Assembly (NCBI RefSeq): GCF_002197645.1 | Contig: NZ_CP021874.1 | Span: forward strand, 3,100,001 to 3,164,000 | Reading direction: 5' to 3' | Source: Enterococcus wangshanyuanii | Lineage (GTDB): Bacteria > Bacillota > Bacilli > Lactobacillales > Enterococcaceae | DNA length: 64,000 nt | Shown here: positions 8,723 to 16,473 of the stretch, in pieces | How positions within the stretch are numbered: position 1 is the stretch's first letter | Layout of the letters: every line of letters starts with the position of its first letter | Position numbers and translations under genes: made by a program | Notes under the pieces: model-generated | The model's database searches: none | The model's input: only the letters and a program-made list of their open reading frames with translations | What the model was told of the DNA's origin: nothing

Positions 8723-9580
8723 ATGACAGAGATCAACAAAAGTACAAATCTTGCGCCTGAGGAAATCACGAAAAAGGATGTAACGAAAGCCTATCTTAGA
8801 TGGCATTTTGCAAACGAAATTCCCCATTCTTTTGAACGCTATCTGGCACCTTCGCTGCTTTATGCGATGATGCCGATTTTACGAAAGCTTTATAAAGATG
8901 AGGATAAATTAAAAGCAGCGTATAAAAGACAGCTACTCTTTTTCAATACACAATTAAGCTGGGGCGGCGGCGTCATCACTGGATTGATGTCTTCTATGGA
9001 GCAGCAACGTGCACAGGAAGAATATGAAGAGACCGAAATTTTGATGCAGGACGATTTGATGTATAACACGAAAGCGGGATTGATGGGCGCACTTGCCGGG
9101 ATCGGAGATGCTATTGATTCTGGAACGGTTCAATACATTTTTATTGCTATAGCAGTACCGTGGGCTGAACAAGGGAGTGCGTTAGGTGCTTTATTCCCAT
9201 TCATCGCGTTTGCCTTATATCAAGCAATTCTAGGTGTGTTCTTTGCTCGTCAGGCCTTTAGTATGGGACGGAATGCAACTGGCCTGATGCAAAGTTCAGG
9301 TGTTCAAAATGCGATCGAAACCTTGTCTGTTTTAGGGCTTTTCATGATGGGGATTCTAGCTGGAAATTATGTCAAAGTTTCTTCTGCACTGCAATTTAAG
9401 ATTTCAGGACGAGAATTTGTCATACAGGATATCTTAGATCAGATCGTTCCGGGAATCTTGCCGCTGGCTGTGGTGATGGGTGTTTACTGGTTCTACACGA
9501 AAAAAGGATTAAAAGTAACGCAAGCATTACTTTGGCTGACCGGAATTTTGATCGTACTGGCCGCTATTGGAATCTTATAA
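8723..9580 (+). CDS. PTS mannose/fructose/sorbose-family IID component
   Basis: The protein has 285 residues from the ATG at 8723, preceded by GGAGG at 8711. An in-frame ATG at 8702 overlaps the IIC stop but lacks a ribosome site. Family landmarks are FFNTQLSWGGGVITGLMSSMEQQ and LMGALAGIGDAIDSG, as in IID proteins of the mannose type. C-terminal hydrophobic spans are present. IID works with IIC in substrate passage, giving a full IIC-IID-IIB-IIA set with the genes at 7857, 9605 and 11071. Confidence 0.92.
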   Translation: MTEINKSTNLAPEEITKKDVTKAYLRWHFANEIPHSFERYLAPSLLYAMMPILRKLYKDEDKLKAAYKRQLLFFNTQLSWGGGVITGLMSSMEQQRAQEEYEETEILMQDDLMYNTKAGLMGALAGIGDAIDSGTVQYIFIAIAVPWAEQGSALGALFPFIAFALYQAILGVFFARQAFSMGRNATGLMQSSGVQNAIETLSVLGLFMMGILAGNYVKVSSALQFKISGREFVIQDILDQIVPGILPLAVVMGVYWFYTKKGLKVTQALLWLTGILIVLAAIGIL

Positions 9581-9604
9581 AACAAGAAGAGGAAGTGAAT
9601 AGAA

Positions 9605-10111
9605 ATGGGTGTTATCAATTTAGCTCGCGTGGATGAGCGCTTGATTCATGGACAAGTTATGATGACGTTATCGCAAAAAAACGGTGTAAATTCGATTTTT
9701 GTGGTGGATGATGTGGTTGCAAAAGATAAATTTATGCGTGAATTATATAAAAGTGCTGGAGGACGAACAGGACAAAAAACAATCGTTATTACACCAGATA
9801 AAGCTAAATTTTATTGGGATGAATACAATTTTAAAGAATACAACTGCATTTTGATCACGAAAACGATCAGTGTGATTTATGATCTAGTCACACACGGCGT
9901 ACCAATGAAGGAATTGAATATCGGTGGAATTGCACAAAAAGATCCAGAAAAAGACTTACTAGTAACAAAATCCGTGTATTTGAATCAATCAGATGCAGAA
10001 AAATTAAAAGACTTAAACGAAAATTACGGTGTAGAAGATATTTATTTTCAAGCAACGCCCTCAGCTCCTAAATCAACGCTGAAAGAGGTTTTGGCAAAAT
10101 TTAATTTATAA
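9605..10111 (+). CDS. PTS mannose/fructose/sorbose-family IIB component
   Basis: The protein has 168 residues, with AAGAGGAAG before the ATG. RVDERLIHGQV at residues 8-18 carries the phospho-accepting His15. The motifs FVVDDVVAKD and LNIGGIAQKD fit the sorbose IIB fold. It takes phosphate from the IIA protein encoded at 11071 and passes it to the incoming sugar. An unrelated membrane-protein gene separates it from IIA, which is not the usual order. Confidence 0.93.
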   Translation: MGVINLARVDERLIHGQVMMTLSQKNGVNSIFVVDDVVAKDKFMRELYKSAGGRTGQKTIVITPDKAKFYWDEYNFKEYNCILITKTISVIYDLVTHGVPMKELNIGGIAQKDPEKDLLVTKSVYLNQSDAEKLKDLNENYGVEDIYFQATPSAPKSTLKEVLAKFNL

Positions 10112-10143
10112 AAAAGGTCAACGAGTCAAAGCGAGGATGGGAA

Positions 10144-11037
10144 GTGAGTCGTAAGATGGAACGAAACGATCAGCTGGAGGACTGGATTTTCCACTACCAG
10201 CACCTTAATAAGGTTAGACGGACAAAAAAACAAAAGCAACGTTTTTTAGCTACATTAGTCACAGATATCGCTAAGCTACGTGAAGATATTCAGGTGATCG
10301 AGTATCAGCAAAAAAAGCAGTATATTTCCAGCAATGTCTACGTCGGAAATATTGAAACAGCTGATCGGATCATTTGTACCTATTATGATACACCTCTCAG
10401 AAGTTTTGGCTCTTATCAGCTATTTGATCGGACCAAACAACGACAGGCGACAATTCGTTTTATTGTGGTCAGTTTGTTCCTATTTTTACTTCTTGGACTT
10501 GTTGCGACGGTGTTCTATATGAATCGCATGACAGGGATGTTCCATTTAGGAAAACCTTCTACGTGGGCAGCGATCCTGTGTTATGGCCTTTACTTTTTTC
10601 TATTTAGTAAACTTGCCAAAGGGTTGTCCAATCGCAAAAATACGATTCGGAATACGTCTTCGATTTTAGCGTTATTGATGTTGATCGCTTCACACAAAAA
10701 TTCTAAAACGGCATTCGCTTTTTTGGATGAGGGCTGTTTTGGTGATCAAGGATTAAACTTGCTGAAAGAAACGTGTCGGTCGGCAGCACAGATTTATTAT
10801 TTGGATTGTGTAGGTAGTCAGGAAGAGCTCCATTTTATTAGTCAGCGAATCACTGAGAAAGCAGCGCAGTCATTTATCATACACCAAGACAGTGATTCTA
10901 AAATCAGTTACATTTTCGGAGCCAAAGTAAGTGAAACGGAGCAAGGAGAAAGGTATTTTCTTGAGAAGGCTACATTGAATCAAAAGGAAATCGATCGAAA
11001 CAAATTAAAACAAATCAAGGATTTTTTTACGAACTAA
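10144..11037 (+). CDS. Membrane protein resembling a catalytically degenerate M28 peptidase
   Basis: The protein has 297 residues from the GTG at 10144; an ATG at 10156 is an alternative. Two membrane spans lie at about residues 103-123 and 137-157. Around them is a pattern like that of M28 zinc aminopeptidases: ICTYYDTP where active enzymes have AHYDTP, NTSSILALLMLIA for DNASGVAALLE, FAFLDEGCFGDQG for FVFFDGEELGLLGS, and YYLDCVG for INLDMVG. The His and Asp expected as zinc ligands in the first two motifs are Tyr and Arg/Asn, so catalysis is doubtful. It is inserted between PTS IIB and IIA. Assignment by eye only; the function is unknown. Confidence 0.5.
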   Translation: MSRKMERNDQLEDWIFHYQHLNKVRRTKKQKQRFLATLVTDIAKLREDIQVIEYQQKKQYISSNVYVGNIETADRIICTYYDTPLRSFGSYQLFDRTKQRQATIRFIVVSLFLFLLLGLVATVFYMNRMTGMFHLGKPSTWAAILCYGLYFFLFSKLAKGLSNRKNTIRNTSSILALLMLIASHKNSKTAFAFLDEGCFGDQGLNLLKETCRSAAQIYYLDCVGSQEELHFISQRITEKAAQSFIIHQDSDSKISYIFGAKVSETEQGERYFLEKATLNQKEIDRNKLKQIKDFFTN

Positions 11038-11070
11038 AGCAAAAAATCCTTTTTGAAAGGAGCTAAAAGA

Positions 11071-11520
11071 ATGCTTGGAATCGTTATTGCGACCCATGGT
11101 GCGCTCAGCACAGGGTTGAAAGATGCAGCTGAAGTAATCATGGGGACTACTGAAAATATTGCTACAGTCAGCTTAAATCAAGGAGAAGACATTCAAAAAG
11201 TCGGAGAAAAAATCAAAGAAGCAATACAGCTCGTTGACCAAGGGAATGGTATTGTCGTTTTCGTTGATTTAGTGAGCGCCAGTCCATACAATCAGGCATT
11301 GCTTACGATCAGAGAATTAGAAAAGGAAATACAAGAAAAGATCTATATCATCAGTGGGGCTAATTTGCCGATGCTGCTTGAAACGATCAATCATCAATTA
11401 CTAGAAACACCGATTGAACAAATTCCGGAAGCAGTTGTCGAACAAGGTGAAAATGGATTAGGGGTTTGGCATGTTTCGATGATTGAAACAGAAGCAGCGG
11501 ATGAGGACGATGATTTTTGA
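11071..11520 (+). CDS. PTS mannose/fructose/sorbose-family IIA component
   Basis: The protein has 149 residues from the ATG at 11071, with GAAAGGAG at 11055-11062; an in-frame TTG at 11053 is part of the leader. The N-terminus [13 protein letters not shown] places the phosphorylated His at position 9. [15 protein letters not shown] takes the place of the usual DLFGGTPFN segment of the fold. The C-terminus ends in an acidic EADEDDDF tail like that of the IIC protein. It accepts phosphate from HPr and donates to IIB. The gene is 33 bp after the M28-like gene and 42 bp before uxuA. Confidence 0.9.
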   Translation: MLGIVIATHGALSTGLKDAAEVIMGTTENIATVSLNQGEDIQKVGEKIKEAIQLVDQGNGIVVFVDLVSASPYNQALLTIRELEKEIQEKIYIISGANLPMLLETINHQLLETPIEQIPEAVVEQGENGLGVWHVSMIETEAADEDDDF

Positions 11521-11562
11521 TCCGAAAGAAATAGAAAATCAAAATAATGGAGATGGTGCAAC

Positions 11563-12633
11563 ATGAAGTGGGGATTTAGATGGTATGGTGAAAAAAAAGA
11601 CACGATACCACTGCAGCATGTGACACAAATTCCGGGAATCAACGGAATTGTGGGTACATTGTTAAATAAACTGCCGGGAGACGTGTGGGCAGTTGATGAG
11701 ATTCAGGACTTGAAGGATTCTGTGGAAAAAGGCGGATTAGAGTTATTAGGTATCGAAAGTGTTGCGATTCATGATTCGATCAAGGCGGGCACGGCTGACA
11801 GAGATCAGTATATCGAAAATTATATCCAAACGATTCGTAACCTTTCTAAATGTGGGATAAAAATGGTTTGCTACAGTTTTAAACCGATTTTTGGCTGGGC
11901 AAAAACCTCTTTAGCATATGAAAATAGTGACGGCAGTTTTTCTCTTGTTTATGATCAGGCTGTGGTAGATGGTATGGAGCCAAGTGAGATGTACAAACTG
12001 ATCCATAGTCAGTCAAAGGGGTTTAGTTTACCTGGCTGGGAAGAAGAACGACTGAAAAAATTTGATGGGCTGGTCAAAATTTATGAGGGTGTAACGGAAG
12101 AGGATTTATTTGAAAATCTAAAATATTTCTTGTTAAAAGTGATTCCAGTTTGTGAAGAGGCAGATGTCAGACTGGCGATCCATCCGGATGATCCACCTTG
12201 GGAAATTTTCGGGTTTCCGCGCATCACCAAGAATTTATCCGATTTAAAAAGAATCATGGATATCATTGATTCTCCGTACAATGGAATCACGTTTTGCACG
12301 GGTTCTTTAGGCGCAGATCCAAACAATGATTTGGTTGAGATGATCCGCCAAGTTGGACACCGAATCAATTTTGTTCACTTTCGGAATGTTGGTTTTATGG
12401 GGGAAAAGAAATTCAAAGAAACCGCCCATTTGAGTACAGAAGGATCGCTGGATATGTATGCAATCATGAAGGCATTAGTAGAGGCTGGCTTCGATGGCGT
12501 TATCCGACCGGACCATGGACGAACCATCTGGGGTGAGATTGCAATGCCGGGATATGGTTTATATGATCGGGCTTTAGGAATCAGCTATTTACAAGGGCTG
12601 CACGAAGCGATCATCAAAAATGACCGTAACTAA
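11563..12633 (+). CDS. uxuA: Mannonate dehydratase
   Basis: The protein has 356 residues, close to the usual length for the bacterial UxuA family. Signature segments are MKWGFRWYG at the start, IPGINGIVGTLLN, the metal-site regions LAIHPDDPPW, TFCTGSLGADP, NFVHFRNV and VIRPDHGR, all in the expected order. The enzyme dehydrates D-mannonate to 2-keto-3-deoxy-D-gluconate. It precedes a KDPG/KHG aldolase gene by 21 bp. No uronate isomerase (UxaC) or fructuronate reductase (UxuB) gene is in the operon, so mannonate must come by another route, perhaps through the two dehydrogenases at 5722 and 6739. Confidence 0.93.
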   Translation: MKWGFRWYGEKKDTIPLQHVTQIPGINGIVGTLLNKLPGDVWAVDEIQDLKDSVEKGGLELLGIESVAIHDSIKAGTADRDQYIENYIQTIRNLSKCGIKMVCYSFKPIFGWAKTSLAYENSDGSFSLVYDQAVVDGMEPSEMYKLIHSQSKGFSLPGWEEERLKKFDGLVKIYEGVTEEDLFENLKYFLLKVIPVCEEADVRLAIHPDDPPWEIFGFPRITKNLSDLKRIMDIIDSPYNGITFCTGSLGADPNNDLVEMIRQVGHRINFVHFRNVGFMGEKKFKETAHLSTEGSLDMYAIMKALVEAGFDGVIRPDHGRTIWGEIAMPGYGLYDRALGISYLQGLHEAIIKNDRN

Positions 12634-12654
12634 GACGATGAAAGGGGCGGGCAA

Positions 12655-13305
12655 GTGAATAAAAGCATAACGCGAGATGTGTATCAACAATTGGCCGAGA
12701 GCAAGTTGCTGCCGCTATATACAGCGACTGATAGCAGTAATTTAGCAAAACTAGAAGAGATTTTACTTCAAAATGAAGTTCATCTAATTGAAGTTACGTT
12801 TCGAAGTCAGCTGGCGGCAGAAGCGATCCAAACATTAGCAGCATCTGGAAAGTTGATTGTGGGAGCGGGAACTGTTCGAACGATCGAGCAAGCCAAAATA
12901 GCAGTTGCAAACGGAGCGAAGTTCATTGTTTCACCTGCTATCGTTCCAGAGGTGATCGAGTATTGTTTGCTAGAAAATATTCCGATATTTCCAGGAACAG
13001 CTACTCCGGGAGACATTCAAAAAGCATCAGAGTATGGACTTAAAACCGTTAAATTTTTCCCAGCAGATGTTTATGGCGGGATACACGCAATCAAGGCTTT
13101 GAGCGGACCGTTTTACGACATGACTTTTTTACCAACTGGCGGTATCGACAAAAATAATATTCTTGAATATATCGAAAATGAGCATGTTCTGGCTGTTGGT
13201 GGTTCATTCATTATTTCTGAGCAATGCATAAAGCAAGATAATGGTGTGACAGCTAATAATGAACTAAAGGCACTTGTTCAGAAAATAGCCGTCACTCAAA
13301 AATAA
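12655..13305 (+). CDS. eda: KDPG/KHG aldolase
   Basis: The protein has 216 residues and starts with GTG at 12655, preceded by AAAGGGGCGGG. The class I aldolase features are visible: LIEVTFRSQLA with the catalytic Glu, GAGTVRT, FPGTATPGD, and KTVKFFPADVYGG holding the Schiff-base Lys, then LPTGGID. It cleaves 2-keto-3-deoxy-6-phosphogluconate or 4-hydroxy-2-oxoglutarate to pyruvate and an aldehyde. With UxuA it would complete a path from mannonate, but a KDG kinase is missing here. If the PTS delivers a phosphorylated sugar acid, the kinase may not be needed. Confidence 0.92.
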   Translation: MNKSITRDVYQQLAESKLLPLYTATDSSNLAKLEEILLQNEVHLIEVTFRSQLAAEAIQTLAASGKLIVGAGTVRTIEQAKIAVANGAKFIVSPAIVPEVIEYCLLENIPIFPGTATPGDIQKASEYGLKTVKFFPADVYGGIHAIKALSGPFYDMTFLPTGGIDKNNILEYIENEHVLAVGGSFIISEQCIKQDNGVTANNELKALVQKIAVTQK

Positions 13306-13339
13306 AAACATAGTGAAAATAGGAGATAGGAGAACCGCG

Positions 13340-13462
13340 ATGTTATTGAACGTCGTGGTTTTTTGTCTTGGATTAAGCGTTACTTTCATTGGAAGTTTGG
13401 GTATAATTGTCAGTAAGATCAGACAGAAATATGGGTCAAAGGAAAAGGAGTCTAGCAAATGA
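13340..13462 (+). CDS. Small membrane protein, 40 residues
   Basis: An ATG at 13340 with GGAG at 13329-13332 opens a 40-codon frame. It encodes one hydrophobic span (residues 2-24, with VVVFCLGLSVTF) and a basic tail (KIRQKYGSKEKESSK). Its stop codon overlaps the ATG of the next gene as ATGA (13459-13462), which indicates translational coupling and supports it as a real gene. The function is unknown. It follows the aldolase by 34 bp, so it may be the start of a lipoprotein operon or the end of the sugar-acid operon. Confidence 0.6.
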   Translation: MLLNVVVFCLGLSVTFIGSLGIIVSKIRQKYGSKEKESSK

Positions 13463-14388
13463 AAAAGATTATTGTGGGGTGTGTACTGCTTTTATTAGTA
13501 ACTGGATGTGCCGGGAATAATGAATCCAGTAAGGAAAAAGCAAACGAAACAACGAGTAGCGCGATGAAGGCGGCAAAATATGATTCAGCGCTTGCTAAGG
13601 GCAAAGAAGCCTTAGTCGATAAAGATATGTCTAAAGCTCAAGCCTCTTTTCAATTAGCATTGGAATATAAAAAGGAGGAAGAAGCACAGGCGTTACTGGA
13701 ACAAGTGGTTCTTTATAAAGAGGCCGTTTCGTTGAAAGAGAAAAAAGAATACTCTGCTGCATTGGAAAAATTAACAGAAATCGATAAGCAAAAAAACGGC
13801 TCAGCAATACTTAAGGGATATGTTCAGGACCTGAGAGAAGCAATTGCTAAGGAAAATACCAAAGTAGTGGAGTCTAAGGAAACAGAAGCAACGAAAGAAA
13901 ATGACAAAAAAACGCAGGAAACCTCGAGTACTGTAGAAACACCACAAACGACCCAAAAAGCAGAAAATAATATTCCTTGGGATCAACAAAAGCGAGCAGA
14001 TTTAGTCCAATTTATGGCTGATTGGGGCCAAAGTATGGATCAGTCTTATGTGGAATATTCACCTAATAGGCAGGTGAATTGGTATGGAATCAATTTTCCA
14101 AGTACCTTTGCCAACAACAATATTGCTGTCAATGGCAGTCCGGCAACCGTTCAATGGTCGGAGAGTGGTCTCACAGATAACGTATATAATGTTGTAGCAA
14201 TATACTCAGATATGGGAACAACAGGAGCAGTTATGAATAATCATTTATATTTATTTACTATTTTAAATGGGCAGCCAATTGTTTTGATTACACAGCAAAA
14301 TCAAGGAAATGCGGAGAATCTAGTTTATTTTACCACAACGCAGAATGCAGATTTAACTAGTGGTTTTGCTCAGATTGTCGGTAGTTGA
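13459..14388 (+). CDS. Lipoprotein with C-terminal DUF4767-like domain
   Basis: The protein has 309 residues. A lipoprotein signal (KKIIVGCVLLLLVTGCAG, lipobox VTGC at residues 14-17) is followed by a repetitive helical part rich in Lys, Glu and Ala (about 35-140), a Thr/Glu-rich linker, and a globular C-terminal domain beginning at PWDQQKRADLVQFM (about residue 173). That last domain fits DUF4767, found on surface lipoproteins of lactic acid bacteria. The helical part has TPR-like spacing (SALAKGKEAL, KAQASFQLALEY). It overlaps the small upstream gene by four bases. Substrate or partner unknown. Confidence 0.75.
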   Translation: MKKIIVGCVLLLLVTGCAGNNESSKEKANETTSSAMKAAKYDSALAKGKEALVDKDMSKAQASFQLALEYKKEEEAQALLEQVVLYKEAVSLKEKKEYSAALEKLTEIDKQKNGSAILKGYVQDLREAIAKENTKVVESKETEATKENDKKTQETSSTVETPQTTQKAENNIPWDQQKRADLVQFMADWGQSMDQSYVEYSPNRQVNWYGINFPSTFANNNIAVNGSPATVQWSESGLTDNVYNVVAIYSDMGTTGAVMNNHLYLFTILNGQPIVLITQQNQGNAENLVYFTTTQNADLTSGFAQIVGS

Positions 14389-14413
14389 TAATCGTTCAAT
14401 AGGTGAGTGACAA

Positions 14414-15091
14414 ATGAAGAATAGGTGGGATAAAATGAGTCTTCTAAAAAAATATGGCTGGTATTTTCTTTTGTTCGGTGTGATCAGTGATTTATTAACA
14501 CCCTATGTTTTGGGTTTATTTTATCCGAAAATGAATCAGCTCACAATGGTGATCAGTGTTTTTGGAGACGTAGCCAGTCCCGTTCGTCAAGCATTTTTGA
14601 TCTGGTCCGTTATTTCCGGTGTGTTCTTTGTTTTGGCATTGCCGGTAATCTATCAAAGCTTTTCTAAGATCTCTCAGCCATTAGCACTGATATTGACTAG
14701 TGCAGTAGGATTTTATGGAGTGGGTGATTGTATTTTTACTGGATTGTTTAGTATAGATACGGAAAAAAGCACTTGGACGTTTTCAACGTGGGTTCATAAT
14801 ATAGGCTCTGGTTTGGGGTATGCTGGCTTCTTATTGTTTCCTCTCTTTCTGATTCTTCTTTATAGAAAGCAAGGAAATAGAAAACTTATCCATTTTTATT
14901 CACTATTACTTGTACTCAGTTTATTCAGTGCAGGGATTTACGGTCTTGCACGGATACCTACTATCAATGAATTACCATTGTTGAATAACATTGGATTGTG
15001 TCAGCGAATTAGTTTTATTTTTAATTATATACCATTAGCTATTTTGTCTATTCAACAAATAAGAGACACTAAGGAAAAAGGAGAGAAATAA
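14414..15091 (+). CDS. DUF998-type integral membrane protein
   Basis: The protein has 225 residues with six hydrophobic spans. A patterned start (YGWYFLLFGVISDLLTPYVLG) and the later VGDCIFTGLFS and GIYGLARIP segments resemble DUF998 membrane proteins. The ATG at 14414 has AGGTGAG at 14401-14407; the ATG at 14435 with AGGTGGG is an alternative start. It is followed after three bases by the next lipoprotein gene, so these are co-translated. No function can be given. Confidence 0.6.
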   Translation: MKNRWDKMSLLKKYGWYFLLFGVISDLLTPYVLGLFYPKMNQLTMVISVFGDVASPVRQAFLIWSVISGVFFVLALPVIYQSFSKISQPLALILTSAVGFYGVGDCIFTGLFSIDTEKSTWTFSTWVHNIGSGLGYAGFLLFPLFLILLYRKQGNRKLIHFYSLLLVLSLFSAGIYGLARIPTINELPLLNNIGLCQRISFIFNYIPLAILSIQQIRDTKEKGEK

Positions 15092-15094
15092 AAG

Positions 15095-15727
15095 ATGTCA
15101 GAGCGTCAATTAAAGAACACGTGGATCAAGCGATGGGGAGCTGTTAGCGTACTCGGTATCGCTGTACTTGGGATCGTTGCTGGTTGTCAGAATCAAAAAG
15201 CGGATCAGGTAACCAAAGAAACAGCAAGTAGTGAAAATAGTACAGTTAGCTCTCAAACCACGACTCAAACATCCAGCAGTTTATCTAGTACCTCTGTGGA
15301 ATCTACCACTATGTTGGAAAGTTCGGAGCAGACAAGTGAAACAACACAGCCAGTTTCTGAATCATCTGCATCAGTAGAGGAGCAGGAAATTCAAACAGAG
15401 GTCATAGAGAATCCTGTTACAGAAGACGAGGTGACCGCATTTTATTCGAAATACAATCGAACGGAGTATACAAGAGCATTAGATTTGGTTACAAGACTTT
15501 ACGGGTTAGATCCGGCTCTTGCAGAAAACCAACAATATATCGATAGAAATTTGAAGACGATCGGACAGCCAGTACCAAATGGAGAATTTCCAGAAACTTC
15601 GACTGGCAGTGTCATGGGGGGCATGGCTGGAAGCTTAGTCTATAAGGGAAGTTCAGAATATGATGATCAGATGGGGACTAATTTTAGCGGGCAATATCCA
15701 GAAAACATTTTTGCGAGTGCCTATTAA
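15095..15727 (+). CDS. Lipoprotein with Ser/Thr-rich linker
   Basis: The protein has 210 residues. A basic N-terminus leads into a hydrophobic stretch ending in the lipobox VAGC (about residues 28-31). Residues 40-105 are almost entirely Ser, Thr, Glu and Gln, a typical wall-spanning linker. The C-terminal 100 residues (from TEDEVTAFYSKYNRTEY) form a small domain with a Gly/Ser-rich end (GSVMGGMAGSLVYKG). I do not recognise the domain. The ribosome site GGAGAG lies inside the end of the previous gene. It closes the lipoprotein operon begun at 13340. Confidence 0.6.
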   Translation: MSERQLKNTWIKRWGAVSVLGIAVLGIVAGCQNQKADQVTKETASSENSTVSSQTTTQTSSSLSSTSVESTTMLESSEQTSETTQPVSESSASVEEQEIQTEVIENPVTEDEVTAFYSKYNRTEYTRALDLVTRLYGLDPALAENQQYIDRNLKTIGQPVPNGEFPETSTGSVMGGMAGSLVYKGSSEYDDQMGTNFSGQYPENIFASAY

Positions 15728-15803
15728 AAGTACAAGTAGATATTTTTAAATCTATTAATTATCATTTTTTTATAATTATGTTCTATTTTAAGATACGGTT
15801 TGA

Positions 15804-15809
15804 TATAAT
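15804..15809 (+). promoter_or_regulatory. Probable -10 element for the DUF1307 lipoprotein gene
   Basis: TATAAT at 15804-15809 is 33 bp before the start codon at 15842. The hexamer 17 bp upstream (TTCTAT) is only a weak -35. Confidence 0.55.
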
Positions 15810-15841
15810 GGAGTCTGGAATTAAAATTTAAGGAGGAACAA

Positions 15842-16231
15842 ATGAAAAAAATTCTAGGGGTTATATCAGTATTTGTAATGTTGTTGGTTTTAGTAGCATG
15901 TGGGGGAAAAGCGGAAACGACAACGTTCACGCAATCACCTATGGCTGGAACAGAAGTATCGATCATTGTTGAGCATAAAGGCGACAAGATCACTGGAGCA
16001 TCAGCAAAAGCTGTCTTTGATAATGAAAAGCTGATGATCACAGACGAAGCTGCTTCTGAACAGGTAGTAGAAGCGTTTAAATCTTCTTCAAATTTAGAGG
16101 ATGTCAAAGTGAAATACTCTAAAAAAGAGACAGTGATCACCTACGATGCGCCTGCTGGCAGTATGAAATCAGGAACTAGCTTCAAAGCTGGCGAAAAAGA
16201 ATTAACTGACATGGGCTTTGAGAAAAAATAG
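15842..16231 (+). CDS. DUF1307/YehR-type lipoprotein
   Basis: The protein has 129 residues. The lipobox VACG is at about residues 18-21 after a short signal peptide. The mature part (AETTTFTQSP, EVSIIVEHKGDKITG, SSNLEDVKVKYSKKETVITYDAP) fits the small DUF1307 lipoprotein family of Firmicutes and E. coli YehR. AAGGAGGA lies 6 bp before the ATG. It has its own promoter and is followed by a strong terminator, so it is a single-gene unit. The role is not established. Confidence 0.78.
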   Translation: MKKILGVISVFVMLLVLVACGGKAETTTFTQSPMAGTEVSIIVEHKGDKITGASAKAVFDNEKLMITDEAASEQVVEAFKSSSNLEDVKVKYSKKETVITYDAPAGSMKSGTSFKAGEKELTDMGFEKK

Positions 16232-16252
16232 TTTAAAAGATAGTAAATAACT

Positions 16253-16292
16253 AAAGAACCAGAAAGCTGTTTAGGCTTTTTGGTTCTTTTTT
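16253..16292 (+). terminator. Rho-independent terminator
   Basis: AAAGAACCAGAAAGC pairs with GGCTTTTTGGTTCTTT across a short loop and runs into T residues. It ends the DUF1307 gene transcript. Confidence 0.85.
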
Positions 16293-16430
16293 AGTATTTT
16301 TTTAAAAAGATTGCTTTAATTTGAGCGCATTTGTGGAATGTTCGTCTTTCTTTTATTCTCTACTTTTATATTTACTTATTCTTTCGTTTATTATATGATT
16401 AAACACGTTGTGTAATTCAAAAAATGCATT

Positions 16431-16457
16431 TTTTACGAACATTTTATTGTTCAAATT
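16431..16457 (+). promoter_or_regulatory. Possible PurR (PurBox-like) operator
   Basis: ACGAACATT at 16435-16443 and an inverted GTTC at 16449-16452 form two facing boxes related to the PurR consensus AWWWCCGAACWWT, each with about two mismatches. They lie immediately before the ribosome site of a purine permease gene, which is why they are worth recording. Confidence 0.4.
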
Positions 16458-16473
16458 TTTAGGAGGATAACGA

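Noticed and set aside
16293..16473. Purine riboswitch before the NCS2 permease
   Set aside because: I could not find the conserved junction and loop sequences of the purine aptamer; the PurBox-like sequence is a better candidate for control.
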